Of a stretch of 26,538 nucleotides of DNA, positions 7,151 through 14,571 are shown one piece after another. The stretch spans positions 1 through 26,538 of the forward strand of contig JAKIUV010000033.1 in assembly GCA_021647375.1 (NCBI GenBank), read 5' to 3'. A program made the translations under genes and the position numbers. The DNA comes from Robiginitomaculum sp. (GTDB lineage: Bacteria; Pseudomonadota; Alphaproteobacteria; Caulobacterales; Maricaulaceae). The notes under the pieces were generated by a model. It did not search any database, had not been told where the DNA came from, and saw nothing but the letters and a program-made list of their open reading frames with translations. Position 1 is the stretch's first letter. Each line of letters opens with the position of its first letter.

Positions 7151-8085
7151 TAAGATGGTTTTTGGGTGTTCTATTTGCAGTATTCTTAACTGCCTGCGGG
7201 CAAAGTGAAAGTGATGCACAAATTACGTCAGAGGATGAACTATCTAGGCAGGTGAAACAATCTATTGAGGAACAAGAATCCGAGTTAATAACCATTGAAT
7301 ATACTCGTATTCTAGTAAACCCATCTTTTGAATGCGCGGGTTTTTTCGAACAAGGCGGAGCTATTCAATGTAAAACCTATCCTAATGCAATTGTGGAAAT
7401 AGGTGGTATTAAAACTAAATCTGATCAAGATGGTTTTGTTATGCTAGGCTTTGATCGTGATGCGCCCGCACAGGAAAAAATTGTAGTTAAAATTGGCACT
7501 AATATGGCATTCGGCAAGTCATTTAAAATTACCCCCCGCAAATACACAATCTCCCGCATAGACGGCCTGCCGCCAAGCCAAGTTTCTACATTTTCCGAGG
7601 CTCAACTCGTCCGCATCCGCGCGTCTTCTGCTCGCAAGAAAAAGGGCTTTGCTTCGCGCCAGCAAACCATGTGGTTCAAGGATGGGTTTGAGTATCCGCT
7701 GAAGGACTTCATCAAAACTTCACCCTTTGGGGCGCAGCGTATCCTTAACGGTGTCAAGAAAAAGCCCCATTACGGGGTCGATATTGCGGCTCCCGTGGGG
7801 ACGCCGATTTACGCACCTGCGGACGGGGTTATTTCGCTGGCGGATGATGATCTGTATTTTGAGGGGGCTATGGTTCTCATTGACCACGGGCAGGGGCTGA
7901 TCTCCATGTATCTGCATATGAACGCCATAGACGTAAAGCCGGGGCAAAAGGTCAAACGCGGCGATAAAATAGGCGAGGTAGGCTCGCGCGGGCGCTCTAC
8001 CGGTCCGCACTTGTGTTGGCGATTAAAATGGCGTAACCGCAATCTCGATCCGGAACTTTTAACTAACTGGCCCACTGATGATTAA
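7093..8085 (+). CDS. Lipoprotein M23 (LytM-type) metallopeptidase
   Basis: Predicted envelope lipoprotein with a C-terminal peptidoglycan endopeptidase domain. ATG at 7093 is chosen because it gives MKK, a hydrophobic stretch and a lipobox LTAC (C35). An in-frame ATG at 6961 would add 44 residues encoded by the palindromic element, and the n-region from 7093 is also partly element-derived. A middle region of about 180 residues has no recognised domain. The LytM domain contains H226-YGV-D230 for zinc, H275 in MYLHMN, and GPHLC near 306-308. The last motif is normally H-x-H; its second His, a zinc ligand, is Cys here (C308). The enzyme may use Cys as ligand or be a non-catalytic LytM factor regulating an amidase. 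The stop overlaps the start of the next gene by 8 bp. Confidence 0.85.
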   Translation: MKKVATPSPLPWGEEQGEGVRWFLGVLFAVFLTACGQSESDAQITSEDELSRQVKQSIEEQESELITIEYTRILVNPSFECAGFFEQGGAIQCKTYPNAIVEIGGIKTKSDQDGFVMLGFDRDAPAQEKIVVKIGTNMAFGKSFKITPRKYTISRIDGLPPSQVSTFSEAQLVRIRASSARKKKGFASRQQTMWFKDGFEYPLKDFIKTSPFGAQRILNGVKKKPHYGVDIAAPVGTPIYAPADGVISLADDDLYFEGAMVLIDHGQGLISMYLHMNAIDVKPGQKVKRGDKIGEVGSRGRSTGPHLCWRLKWRNRNLDPELLTNWPTDD

Positions 8086-8395
8086 ACCTGCTAAAGACTG
8101 CAACACCATGGCCGAAGTCCGCGAGGGCGTTGATGCGCTCGACCGCGAATTGGTGGCCCTGATCGTGCGCCGTCAAGCCTATATGGAGGCCGCAGCCCGC
8201 ATAAAAACCGACCGGGACGCCGTTTACGATAGCGTCCGTATCGAAGACGTAGTCACCAAGGTCAAAGCCGAAGCCCTAAAGCAAGGCCTGAGCATAGACA
8301 TAGCCGAACCCGTCTGGCGCGAAATGATCAAACAGTCCATAGCCTACGAATTTAAAGCCTGGGATAAATTGCGCGCCCATAGCTTGCCCCGTTAA
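8078..8395 (+). CDS. AroQ-class chorismate mutase, PchB-like
   Basis: A 105-residue all-helical protein of the AroQ chorismate mutase fold, which rearranges chorismate to prephenate for Phe/Tyr synthesis. Seen are the helix-1 pattern MAEVREGVDALDRELVALI with the active-site Arg, the RRQAYMEAAARIK segment, and a helix-3 WREMIKQSIAYEF. The opening (KDCNTMAEVR) and the spacing resemble PchB-type isochorismate-pyruvate lyases as much as classical mutases, but no salicylate or siderophore genes are nearby, so mutase is the safer call. The ATG lies within the last codons of the M23 gene (ATGATTAA overlap), suggesting translational coupling to an unrelated function. Confidence 0.88.
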   Translation: MIKPAKDCNTMAEVREGVDALDRELVALIVRRQAYMEAAARIKTDRDAVYDSVRIEDVVTKVKAEALKQGLSIDIAEPVWREMIKQSIAYEFKAWDKLRAHSLPR

Positions 8396-8410
8396 CATTC
8401 GGCACAGGGT

Positions 8411-9562
8411 TTAACCATTTGCGGTCTCGATAAATTCGAGCAGAGTTGCGATGACTTCTTCTTGTTCAGCTGCGCGCATTGTAGCATAGAGCGGCAGGCG
8501 CAATTGGGTATCAGCTACCCTGTTGGTCACAAGTAACTCTCCGCTAGAGCGCCCGTATTTTACTCCGCCTGGCGTGCTGTGCAAAGGTACATAATGGGGC
8601 GCAGCGACAATCCCGGCATTGCGCATGAATGCCGCACATTGGTTTCGCTGTTCACTGGTCGCAAACAGTACAGAATATATATGGGCATTGTGCCCGGCCT
8701 TGGCCGGGATATGCGGTGTTTGCAACTGGTTGAGTGGCGCAAAAGCTTCGTCATATCTCTGCCAGATTTTCATGCGTGCGGCATTGATTTCGTTGGTACG
8801 GAGAAGTTGCTCAGACAACACTGCGGAGGCCAATTCGCTGAGCTGGTAACTGGAGCCAAGTTTTTGCCACTGGTATTTTGTCACTTGCCGCTTGAGGAAA
8901 TCCGAACGATCCGTGCCTTTATCGCGGATAATTTCCGACGCGGCGACCAGTGCCGGATCGTTTATCAGCAAAGCTCCACCCTCGCCGCAGGTTATGTTCT
9001 TGGTATGGTGAAAACTAAAGCCACTGAGCGCACCGAACGAGCCGAGCGGCTTGCCGTCCCATGTGGCACCAATAGCCTGCGCCGCGTCTTCCAAAAGCAC
9101 AATACCGTGTTCTTTGCACAGGGCGACAAACCCGTCCATATCGCAACCAACGCCGCCGTAATGCACCAGCATTATCGCCTTGGTTTTAGGCGTTATGGCA
9201 GCCCGCGCCGCCTGCAAATCCAGATTAAATGTGTGGGGGTCTATGTCCACAAACACGGGCACCGCGCCGCGCAGAGCAAAGGCCCCTGCCGTCGAGACAA
9301 ATGTGAAAGACGGCATGATAATCTCGTCGCCCTCGCCCAAGTCCAACGCCAGCGCCATCATCTCTAGGGACGCGGTGCAAGACGGTGTTATCAACGCCCG
9401 TTCGCATCCGGCCCACCCCTCAAACCAACGCTCGCACTTTACCGCCATAGCCCCGCCGCCCTCCAGCTTGCCGGAACGGATAGCGGTCTCTATGGCGGCG
9501 CGTTCGCCGTCCCCATAATCAGGCCTGCAAAACGGAATGCGTATATTGTCTTTATCGCTCAT
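8411..9562 (-). CDS. wecE: DegT/DnrJ/EryC1/StrS aminotransferase, dTDP-4-amino-4,6-dideoxygalactose transaminase type
   Basis: A 383-residue PLP enzyme that would aminate a nucleotide-linked 4-keto-6-deoxyhexose for surface polysaccharide synthesis. The sequence follows E. coli WecE/RffA closely from memory: SGKLEGGG, LITPSCTASLEMMAL, IIMPSFTFVSTAGAF, VHYGGVGCDMD, LLEDAAQAIG, SFHHTKN, GEGGALLIND and EIIRDKGTDRS. K188 in HHTKN is the PLP-binding lysine and D159 in LLEDAAQ should contact the pyridine nitrogen. The start overlaps the stop of the upstream membrane protein gene (ATGA), so the two form a translationally coupled unit. Substrate identity (dTDP-sugar) is inferred from WecE resemblance; related enzymes use UDP- or GDP-sugars. 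Confidence 0.9.
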   Translation of the reverse strand: MSDKDNIRIPFCRPDYGDGERAAIETAIRSGKLEGGGAMAVKCERWFEGWAGCERALITPSCTASLEMMALALDLGEGDEIIMPSFTFVSTAGAFALRGAVPVFVDIDPHTFNLDLQAARAAITPKTKAIMLVHYGGVGCDMDGFVALCKEHGIVLLEDAAQAIGATWDGKPLGSFGALSGFSFHHTKNITCGEGGALLINDPALVAASEIIRDKGTDRSDFLKRQVTKYQWQKLGSSYQLSELASAVLSEQLLRTNEINAARMKIWQRYDEAFAPLNQLQTPHIPAKAGHNAHIYSVLFATSEQRNQCAAFMRNAGIVAAPHYVPLHSTPGGVKYGRSSGELLVTNRVADTQLRLPLYATMRAAEQEEVIATLLEFIETANG

Positions 9563-11376
9563 GGCTCTATGATATCCTTTGGGCGATACAAATGTATATC
9601 TTTTTTTGATACTGGCGGCCGGGCGGTTAGCACCAATTCGTAATCGTCCGGGAAATTAATGCCAAAAGCCCGCAGCGCCGACCCGTCCAAATGGCGTTTG
9701 TTCTCTGGCGCATCAATTATCCATGCGGACTTGAGCGCTTCCGCGTCCATACGCGCCAAAATAAATTCAAACGTCGCTTGCGAATTTTTTTCTGTCGCAA
9801 TCACCCACGGTACGCTCATCAATTTTGCATCCAGATGATAACTGAGAAATGGAGACATGCCCGAGAGATCGATTAGATATGCGCGGTCATCAACCGCGCC
9901 AAATTGATCGTAAAACTGCCCCATTTGGTTGAGATATTTCGCCGTTACACGGTCGACTTTTAACGTGCCCCCCGCCCCGCCGCGTATGCTAATTTCAGTG
10001 GTTTGCTGGGATAGAGTTGCAGGTAATCTATAGGGTTTGTTTTGGGCCAATTGGTACACGCCGTAGGGCACGAATAACAACGTAGCCAGCACGCTAATAT
10101 GCCAATAAACTGGCACTGATTTACGCAGAAACACGAGAACTAACAGGCAAATAGTGATCAAAAAACCACCCGCAAACAAGCTTTGCTTCAGCCATAAATT
10201 GCCCGTGCCAAATGCAAAGACATAGGGCATAACCAGTAAAACCAGCAGGGCGAGCAGCCAATTTGTGCGCTCGACTTGATGTGCAGAAAACAGACGGCGC
10301 AGGAGAAAAACCGTTAACAGGCTCAAGGTTAAAAACAATAAATAACCGGAGACTTCAACATCGCGAGGTAACTTTCCACCGGAAAATTGCGTGCCTAATT
10401 TAACCGCCATACCCATAAACCCGAGGGCAGACATGGTATAGAGGACTTGCCTGACTATTTTACTTTTGACATATTTTAAGTCCGCGAAAACTGCCCCCGC
10501 TATACTGGCAAACATCCACGGTAAATAGGCACGGCTATCACTGGTTATGTCGCCTGCAAACCTAGACATAGAGCCAAGCAAGTCTGTACGCCGCCCGCGT
10601 ATCTGGCGCATTTCCAGCCCGCCTATTTGCCTGTCCCATATGACCGAAAGTGGCTCGACGGCTAGGTGAACCATCAACAAAAACAACAGCCCGCCCAACA
10701 GACCGAAGCCCGCGAGTTTCAGCGTCGCGCCCGACCAAACCGTTTTGGCTTGCGACAAATAAAACCCCATAGCCAATAGAAAAAACAGCAAGGCGCTGGT
10801 CGCCCGGGTCAGGACAAATGCGGCCAGCAAAAACCCAACCAGCACAGCCAGACCATAGAAAAATTTACTGGCAATTCCTGTCCTTGCAATGGCGCATAGC
10901 CAGAAAACCAACCCCGTCAAAGCATAGAGCAAAATCACTGCCACTGCATTATAAGACGGGTCGGGCAGCCACCAAAAATAATACACATAGACGCTGGCCC
11001 ATATGGCTAGGAACACCGCTAAATTTACGGGCGATTTGCGGTAGTCGAGACCAAAAAACCGGAGCAAACCGAAACTAAAAATCCCGCCCGCCAGCCAAAA
11101 CAATCCAAATACCCAAAGTCTGTTTTCTAAAATACCCGCGCCCACGGGCAACATATCCCAAAGCACAAAATACTGGGACGACATGGAACGGATTTCCGAA
11201 AACCGCGACAATGTATTATAATAATGCCCCGTATCGGCCAAATCCAAACCCCGCCCCAAATTGAGAAATACCATTACTGGCAATAGCCAAAAAACAGCCC
11301 CTGCCAACAGAGCTAAAATCCAATACAGACGCGCCCCCTGCGCAGGCTCTCCAGAATGTTTGCCACTATGACCCAT
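9559..11376 (-). CDS. Large polytopic membrane protein, possibly a GT-C-type glycosyltransferase
   Basis: A 605-residue protein with about eleven to thirteen hydrophobic segments between residues 20 and 455, then a soluble C-terminal domain of about 150 residues. After the first helix the external loop reads RGLDLADTGHYYN. An acidic residue pair in that loop is the hallmark of GT-C glycosyltransferases, which use lipid-linked sugars at the periplasmic face. Several DRAYL/SRAYL and RQIRGRR elements are present, but I do not recognise a specific family. It is the first gene of a two-gene unit with the WecE-type aminotransferase (4-bp overlap), which supports a role in transferring or exporting an aminated sugar. 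It could instead be an O-antigen ligase-like or unknown membrane protein. Confidence 0.8.
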   Translation of the reverse strand: MGHSGKHSGEPAQGARLYWILALLAGAVFWLLPVMVFLNLGRGLDLADTGHYYNTLSRFSEIRSMSSQYFVLWDMLPVGAGILENRLWVFGLFWLAGGIFSFGLLRFFGLDYRKSPVNLAVFLAIWASVYVYYFWWLPDPSYNAVAVILLYALTGLVFWLCAIARTGIASKFFYGLAVLVGFLLAAFVLTRATSALLFFLLAMGFYLSQAKTVWSGATLKLAGFGLLGGLLFLLMVHLAVEPLSVIWDRQIGGLEMRQIRGRRTDLLGSMSRFAGDITSDSRAYLPWMFASIAGAVFADLKYVKSKIVRQVLYTMSALGFMGMAVKLGTQFSGGKLPRDVEVSGYLLFLTLSLLTVFLLRRLFSAHQVERTNWLLALLVLLVMPYVFAFGTGNLWLKQSLFAGGFLITICLLVLVFLRKSVPVYWHISVLATLLFVPYGVYQLAQNKPYRLPATLSQQTTEISIRGGAGGTLKVDRVTAKYLNQMGQFYDQFGAVDDRAYLIDLSGMSPFLSYHLDAKLMSVPWVIATEKNSQATFEFILARMDAEALKSAWIIDAPENKRHLDGSALRAFGINFPDDYELVLTARPPVSKKDIHLYRPKDIIEP

Positions 11377-11455
11377 ATGCGCCTGTTACTCCGTTTAAGG
11401 ACTAGCATCAACCACAGTTTTTTCCCGCACGATACTCTATCTGCATATTCCACCA

Positions 11456-11490
11456 TCCTTCCCCCCCCCACTTACAGGGAGGGGGAGTAT
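11456..11490. repeat. Short C-rich/G-rich palindromic repeat
   Basis: A C-rich arm (CCTTCCCCCCCCC) and a G-rich arm (GGGAGGGGGAG, 11478-11488) flank the spacer ACTTACA. The arms pair imperfectly. The composition resembles the arms of the element at 6990-7150, and it may be a decayed copy of the same family. It lies on the side of the membrane protein gene start. Confidence 0.5.
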
Positions 11491-11505
11491 GCGAATTTAT
11501 CCCCA

Positions 11506-11534
11506 TTGACAATCTAGCTTCCCCTCTCTATCCC
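11506..11534 (+). promoter_or_regulatory. Promoter candidate for the leader RNA and MATE gene
   Basis: TTGACA at 11506-11511 is a perfect -35 box. Seventeen bases later TATCCC (11529-11534) is a half-matching -10. Transcription would start near 11541. Confidence 0.4.
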
Positions 11535-11540
11535 AAGCGC

Positions 11541-11707
11541 AACAAAAGTGAGCGGACTATGAACAATTTGTTTTTTCTATATGGTAAGGCTGGCGAGCGC
11601 TGTTCGTCCAGTGACTTATTATGTACCTGTTCCTGCCCGTGACTGTAACGTCCTAGCCTAACCCGCTTAAAGACCGCACCTCCGGGCCACAGCTTCGGAG
11701 GTTTTTT
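11541..11707 (+). ncRNA. Candidate structured leader or small RNA upstream of the MATE gene
   Basis: About 165 nt bounded by a promoter candidate and an intrinsic terminator, in an ORF-free region. Folding by eye gives a closing stem TGAGCGG (near 11550) with CCGCTTA (near 11663), then AGGCT with AGCCT, then short CAGT/ACTG pairings in an elongated rod with bulges, followed by the terminator hairpin. It could be a cis-acting attenuator or riboswitch for the exporter, or a free small RNA of 6S-like size. No known family motif was recognised, including the guanidine riboswitches. Confidence 0.35.
11678..11707 (+). terminator. Intrinsic terminator 45 bp before the MATE start codon
   Basis: The stem ACCTCCG (11678-11684) pairs with CGGAGGT (11696-11702) around an 11-nt loop and is followed by a T run. 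No gene on the plus strand ends before it, so it acts either on a small RNA or as an attenuator of the following gene. Confidence 0.75.
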
Positions 11708-11751
11708 ATTGTCTCCGTTTTCCCCATACTTCTTACTTCTACGGATACACA

Positions 11752-13155
11752 ATGACTGATACGACACAAATAAATGAACACCATAAAGCCGAATTGCCCA
11801 AAACATGGTCTGGCGAGCTAAAGGTTTTATTGCTCTTGGGCATTCCCATGGCGCTGACACAATTGGCGCAATTTTCTATTTATACCATTGATATTTTGAT
11901 GATCGGGCGAGTGGGGGCTGCCGAAGTGGCGGCGGCGTCCCTTGGCTCAGTTATTTATTTCATGCTGTGGATGCTCGGCGCGGGGCCAGTCATGGCCGTG
12001 TCGCCTTTGGTGTCGCAGGCGCTCGGCGCGGACGTAGCTGACCGCCATGATGCGCGGATTTCTGTGCGCATGGCGCTGTGGTGCGTGGCTTTCATGACAC
12101 CCGTCATGTTGGTATTTGCGTTTTTGGCAGAACCGTTGGCTTTGTTGGCGCGCCAAGACCCGGAGCAATCTGCCAAGGCAGGCAGCTATATCCTCGCCCT
12201 CGCGGCAGGTTGGCCATTCGCTTTGGGCACTATGATATTACGCAATTATTTGGCGGCGATTGGTAAAACCCTGGTGCCGTTTTTATTGGTGATGGCCAGT
12301 GTTGCTCTGAATGCGGGGCTGAACGCCCTGTTAATATTTGGCATGTTCGGCTTCCCCGAGCTTGGCCTTGTCGGGGCGGGCATCGCCTCTTCACTGGCTT
12401 ATATCGCCGGGTTTTTCATGTTTGTCGCCTATATTCAAATGGACAAAAAATCTACTGAATTTCGGATATTTCACCATTTCTGGCATCCCCACTGGAATCG
12501 GCTGGGCGAAGTGTTCAAGCTTGGTTGGCCCATTAGTCTGACCACTTTGTTCGAGGGCATGTTGTTCAATGCTTGTGTGCTGATCGTCGGGCTTATTGGT
12601 GTGCTGGAAGTCGCCGCCTATCAAATCGCTCTGAATATTTCAGCCTTGGCCTTTATGCTGCCGTGGGGTCTGTCTATGGCGGGCGCGGTTCGGGTCGGGC
12701 TGGCCAAAGGCGCAGACAATCCCGCCGCCGTTAAACGGGCGGGAATTTTGACCATGATTATGGGGGTGCTGAGCATAATGTTATTTGCCGTTCCGGTTGC
12801 CCTGTGGCCGCAGGGCGTGGCGGGGCTTTATATGGAACCGGGCAAAACGGACAATCAATTGGTCATCGCCTTGGTCACGTCGTTCCTGCCCATCGCAGCG
12901 GGGTTTATGTTTTTCGACGCCGTGCAAGTAGCCGCCAATCAGATTTTGCGCGGGCTTAAGGATGTGCGCTGGCCCATGGTCGCAACAGGGTTCAGCTATT
13001 GGATTGTCGGCTTCCCGACCGCCTTTTACCTTGCTATCTACACCCCGCTCGGCGCGGTCGGCGTCTGGTACGGTTTGCTCATAGGCTTGCTGTTAGCATC
13101 CATATTCCTAAGCTATAGGTTTTGGCGCCTCGCTTGGGATAAACCCTCAAAGTAA
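11752..13155 (+). CDS. MATE family efflux transporter (NorM-like)
   Basis: A 467-residue inner-membrane antiporter expected to expel cationic or amphipathic compounds using a Na+ or H+ gradient. Twelve hydrophobic segments form two MatE repeats. Repeat one has GIPMALTQLAQF, DILMIGRVGAAEVAAASLG, GAGPVMAVSPLVSQALGA and RNYLAAIG. Repeat two has LGWPISLTTLFEGMLFN, AAYQIALNISALAFMLPWGL, AVRVGLAKGA and QVAANQILRGLKDVRWPM. The length is typical of NorM/DinF proteins. A cytoplasmic N-terminal tail of about 20 residues precedes helix one. It is preceded by a leader with an intrinsic terminator, so expression may be set by attenuation. The 3' end overlaps the convergent Lrp-type gene by 9 bp. Confidence 0.95.
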   Translation: MTDTTQINEHHKAELPKTWSGELKVLLLLGIPMALTQLAQFSIYTIDILMIGRVGAAEVAAASLGSVIYFMLWMLGAGPVMAVSPLVSQALGADVADRHDARISVRMALWCVAFMTPVMLVFAFLAEPLALLARQDPEQSAKAGSYILALAAGWPFALGTMILRNYLAAIGKTLVPFLLVMASVALNAGLNALLIFGMFGFPELGLVGAGIASSLAYIAGFFMFVAYIQMDKKSTEFRIFHHFWHPHWNRLGEVFKLGWPISLTTLFEGMLFNACVLIVGLIGVLEVAAYQIALNISALAFMLPWGLSMAGAVRVGLAKGADNPAAVKRAGILTMIMGVLSIMLFAVPVALWPQGVAGLYMEPGKTDNQLVIALVTSFLPIAAGFMFFDAVQVAANQILRGLKDVRWPMVATGFSYWIVGFPTAFYLAIYTPLGAVGVWYGLLIGLLLASIFLSYRFWRLAWDKPSK

Positions 13156-13614
13156 AATCGGCGGTGCGCGTCTTCTAACAGGCGTCGCGTGGATGATAGA
13201 TGTGTTGGTTTCTGCGCGGTCTTTTAGCGGGCTAAGCACTTCGTCCAACACGTCTATTGAACGCAGACAAATCCGCGCGATAAAACAATCCTCGCCCGTC
13301 ACCTTGTCGCATTCAATACATTCCGGCATGTCTTGCAAAATACGTTCAACCAAATGCAATTGCCCCGGCAAAGGTTTGGCGCGGACACTGGCTTGTAAGT
13401 TATAGCCCGTTTTCTTGAGATCAAGTTCAACTGTAAAGGCGCTAATGACGCCGCTATCAGTCAAGCGCCGGATACGTTCAGTAACACTCGGCGCTGACAT
13501 GCCAATTAAATTTGCAAGTTCGCGCATGGAAATGCGCGCATCTTGACCAAGCAACGCAATCAATTTTGCATCAATCTCGTCAAATGTGAATTTTTGCTTT
13601 TGAATGCGTTTCAT
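13147..13614 (-). CDS. Lrp/AsnC family transcriptional regulator
   Basis: A 155-residue regulator. The N-terminal winged helix-turn-helix covers about residues 10-60 (FDEIDAKLIALLGQDARIS, RELANLIGMSAPSVTERIRR, LTDSGVISAFTVELD). A C-terminal RAM/AsnC domain (about 70-150) follows, with the ligand-pocket region ECDKVTGEDCFIARI; the usual VTG(D/E) motif is intact. Members bind amino acids and act as octameric activators or repressors. The gene is divergent from the PhzF-family gene across 126 AT-rich bases, so that gene and its own promoter are the likely targets. The start at 13614 fits the family N-terminus. Confidence 0.95.
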   Translation of the reverse strand: MKRIQKQKFTFDEIDAKLIALLGQDARISMRELANLIGMSAPSVTERIRRLTDSGVISAFTVELDLKKTGYNLQASVRAKPLPGQLHLVERILQDMPECIECDKVTGEDCFIARICLRSIDVLDEVLSPLKDRAETNTSIIHATPVRRRAPPILL

Positions 13615-13740
13615 GTGATTGTCCTATTAAAATAAAGAACTAACTCGATAATACCTTACTACATCTCTGTAAATGAAAAAACTTAACCGCTATTCTTGGG
13701 CAATGAATATAAACTCACAGAGTAATTGAAGGAATACAAA
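13615..13740. promoter_or_regulatory. Divergent control region between the lrp-type gene and phzF
   Basis: 126 bp, clearly more AT-rich than the neighbouring genes, as is usual for Lrp-family binding regions. A Shine-Dalgarno (GAAGGA) precedes the PhzF ATG at 13741. I could not define individual operators by eye. Confidence 0.45.
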
Positions 13741-14571
13741 ATGGAAATTTTAAAAATAGCGGCTTTTTCGGATGGCGATAGTGGTGGTAATCCTGCGGGT
13801 GTTGTTATTGGGGATAAGCTCCCGACCGTAGAAACAATGCAGCGGGTCGCCGCCGAGGTCGGGTTTTCGGAAACCGCCTTTGCCGCGCCTCTGAACAGCG
13901 GGTGGCGGGTGCGGTATTTTTCGCCCGAGAGCGAAGTGCCGTTTTGTGGTCACGCGACCATTGCGCTGGGGGCGGCTTTGGCACTAAAATTTGGTGCGGC
14001 TGAATATGCACTGACATTGAACGGTGCAGAAGTAACGGTTAGCGGCGAACAGGACGGTCATATTATCAAAGCCGCCTTGCAATCACCGCCAACCAAAAGC
14101 GAGACTGCACCTGATGCAATGATTGACGGCGCGCTCAAACTCTTGGGCTATCGTCGGGACGACCTCGATACGCATATCCCGCCTGCCCGCGCCAACGGCG
14201 GTGCGGATCACCTTATCTTGGCTTTGAAAGACCGCCGTAAATTGGCCGCCATGGATTACGATTTGGACGCAGGCCGTGCCTTTATGAACACCCACAACAT
14301 CGTCACCATTGCGCTCATTGTCGCAGAGACCGACACTCTTTTCCATGCCCGCAATGCTTTCGCGTCCGGGGGTGTGCTGGAAGACCCGGCCACAGGCGCG
14401 GCGGCGGCGGCTTTTGCCGGATATTTACGCGATATAAATTGGACGCACGATAATGTTATCGACATTATCCAAGGCGAAGATATGGGCATGCGTTCGCTTT
14501 TGCGGGCCGAGTTTTCAGATAAAATAGGCAGCTCGGTCCGGCTGTCAGGCACCGCGCGAATTATGAAATAG
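13741..14571 (+). CDS. PhzF family isomerase/epimerase-like protein
   Basis: A 276-residue cytoplasmic protein with the two-domain diaminopimelate-epimerase-like fold of PhzF. ATG 13741 is chosen over the upstream TTG (13726) for its GAAGGA ribosome site. Diagnostic motifs are GGNPAGVV (15-22), GFSETAF with E44 (the catalytic Glu of PhzF), RYFSPESEVPFCGHATIA, and the C-terminal repeat motif EDPATGAAAAAFAGYL. PhzF itself isomerises a phenazine precursor, but most family members have no known substrate and no phenazine genes are here. Divergence from an Lrp/AsnC regulator suggests a substrate related to amino-acid metabolism. The 3' end overlaps the convergent gpmA by 11 bp. Confidence 0.93.
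   Translation: MEILKIAAFSDGDSGGNPAGVVIGDKLPTVETMQRVAAEVGFSETAFAAPLNSGWRVRYFSPESEVPFCGHATIALGAALALKFGAAEYALTLNGAEVTVSGEQDGHIIKAALQSPPTKSETAPDAMIDGALKLLGYRRDDLDTHIPPARANGGADHLILALKDRRKLAAMDYDLDAGRAFMNTHNIVTIALIVAETDTLFHARNAFASGGVLEDPATGAAAAAFAGYLRDINWTHDNVIDIIQGEDMGMRSLLRAEFSDKIGSSVRLSGTARIMK

Larger units (their letters stand above)
11377..11751. other. Intergenic region with a palindromic repeat and a structured MATE leader
   Basis: 375 bp between divergent genes with no credible ORF. It holds a GC-rich palindrome near 11456-11490, a promoter-like pair at 11506-11534, a structured stretch and an intrinsic terminator at 11678-11707, each listed separately. Confidence 0.7.

Noticed and set aside
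6752..7295. Leftward frames across the palindromic element
   Set aside because: They are the antisense reading of the DUF2093 and M23 genes plus the repeat; the peptide is the typical by-product of such GC-rich palindromes.
8579..9367. Long rightward open frame (262 codons)
   Set aside because: It lies wholly antisense to the WecE-type aminotransferase, whose motifs are unmistakable; the translation resembles no family.
11377..11751. Guanidine riboswitch upstream of the MATE gene
   Set aside because: The conserved loop sequences of the known guanidine classes were looked for and not found; only the general leader/terminator layout is retained as a finding.
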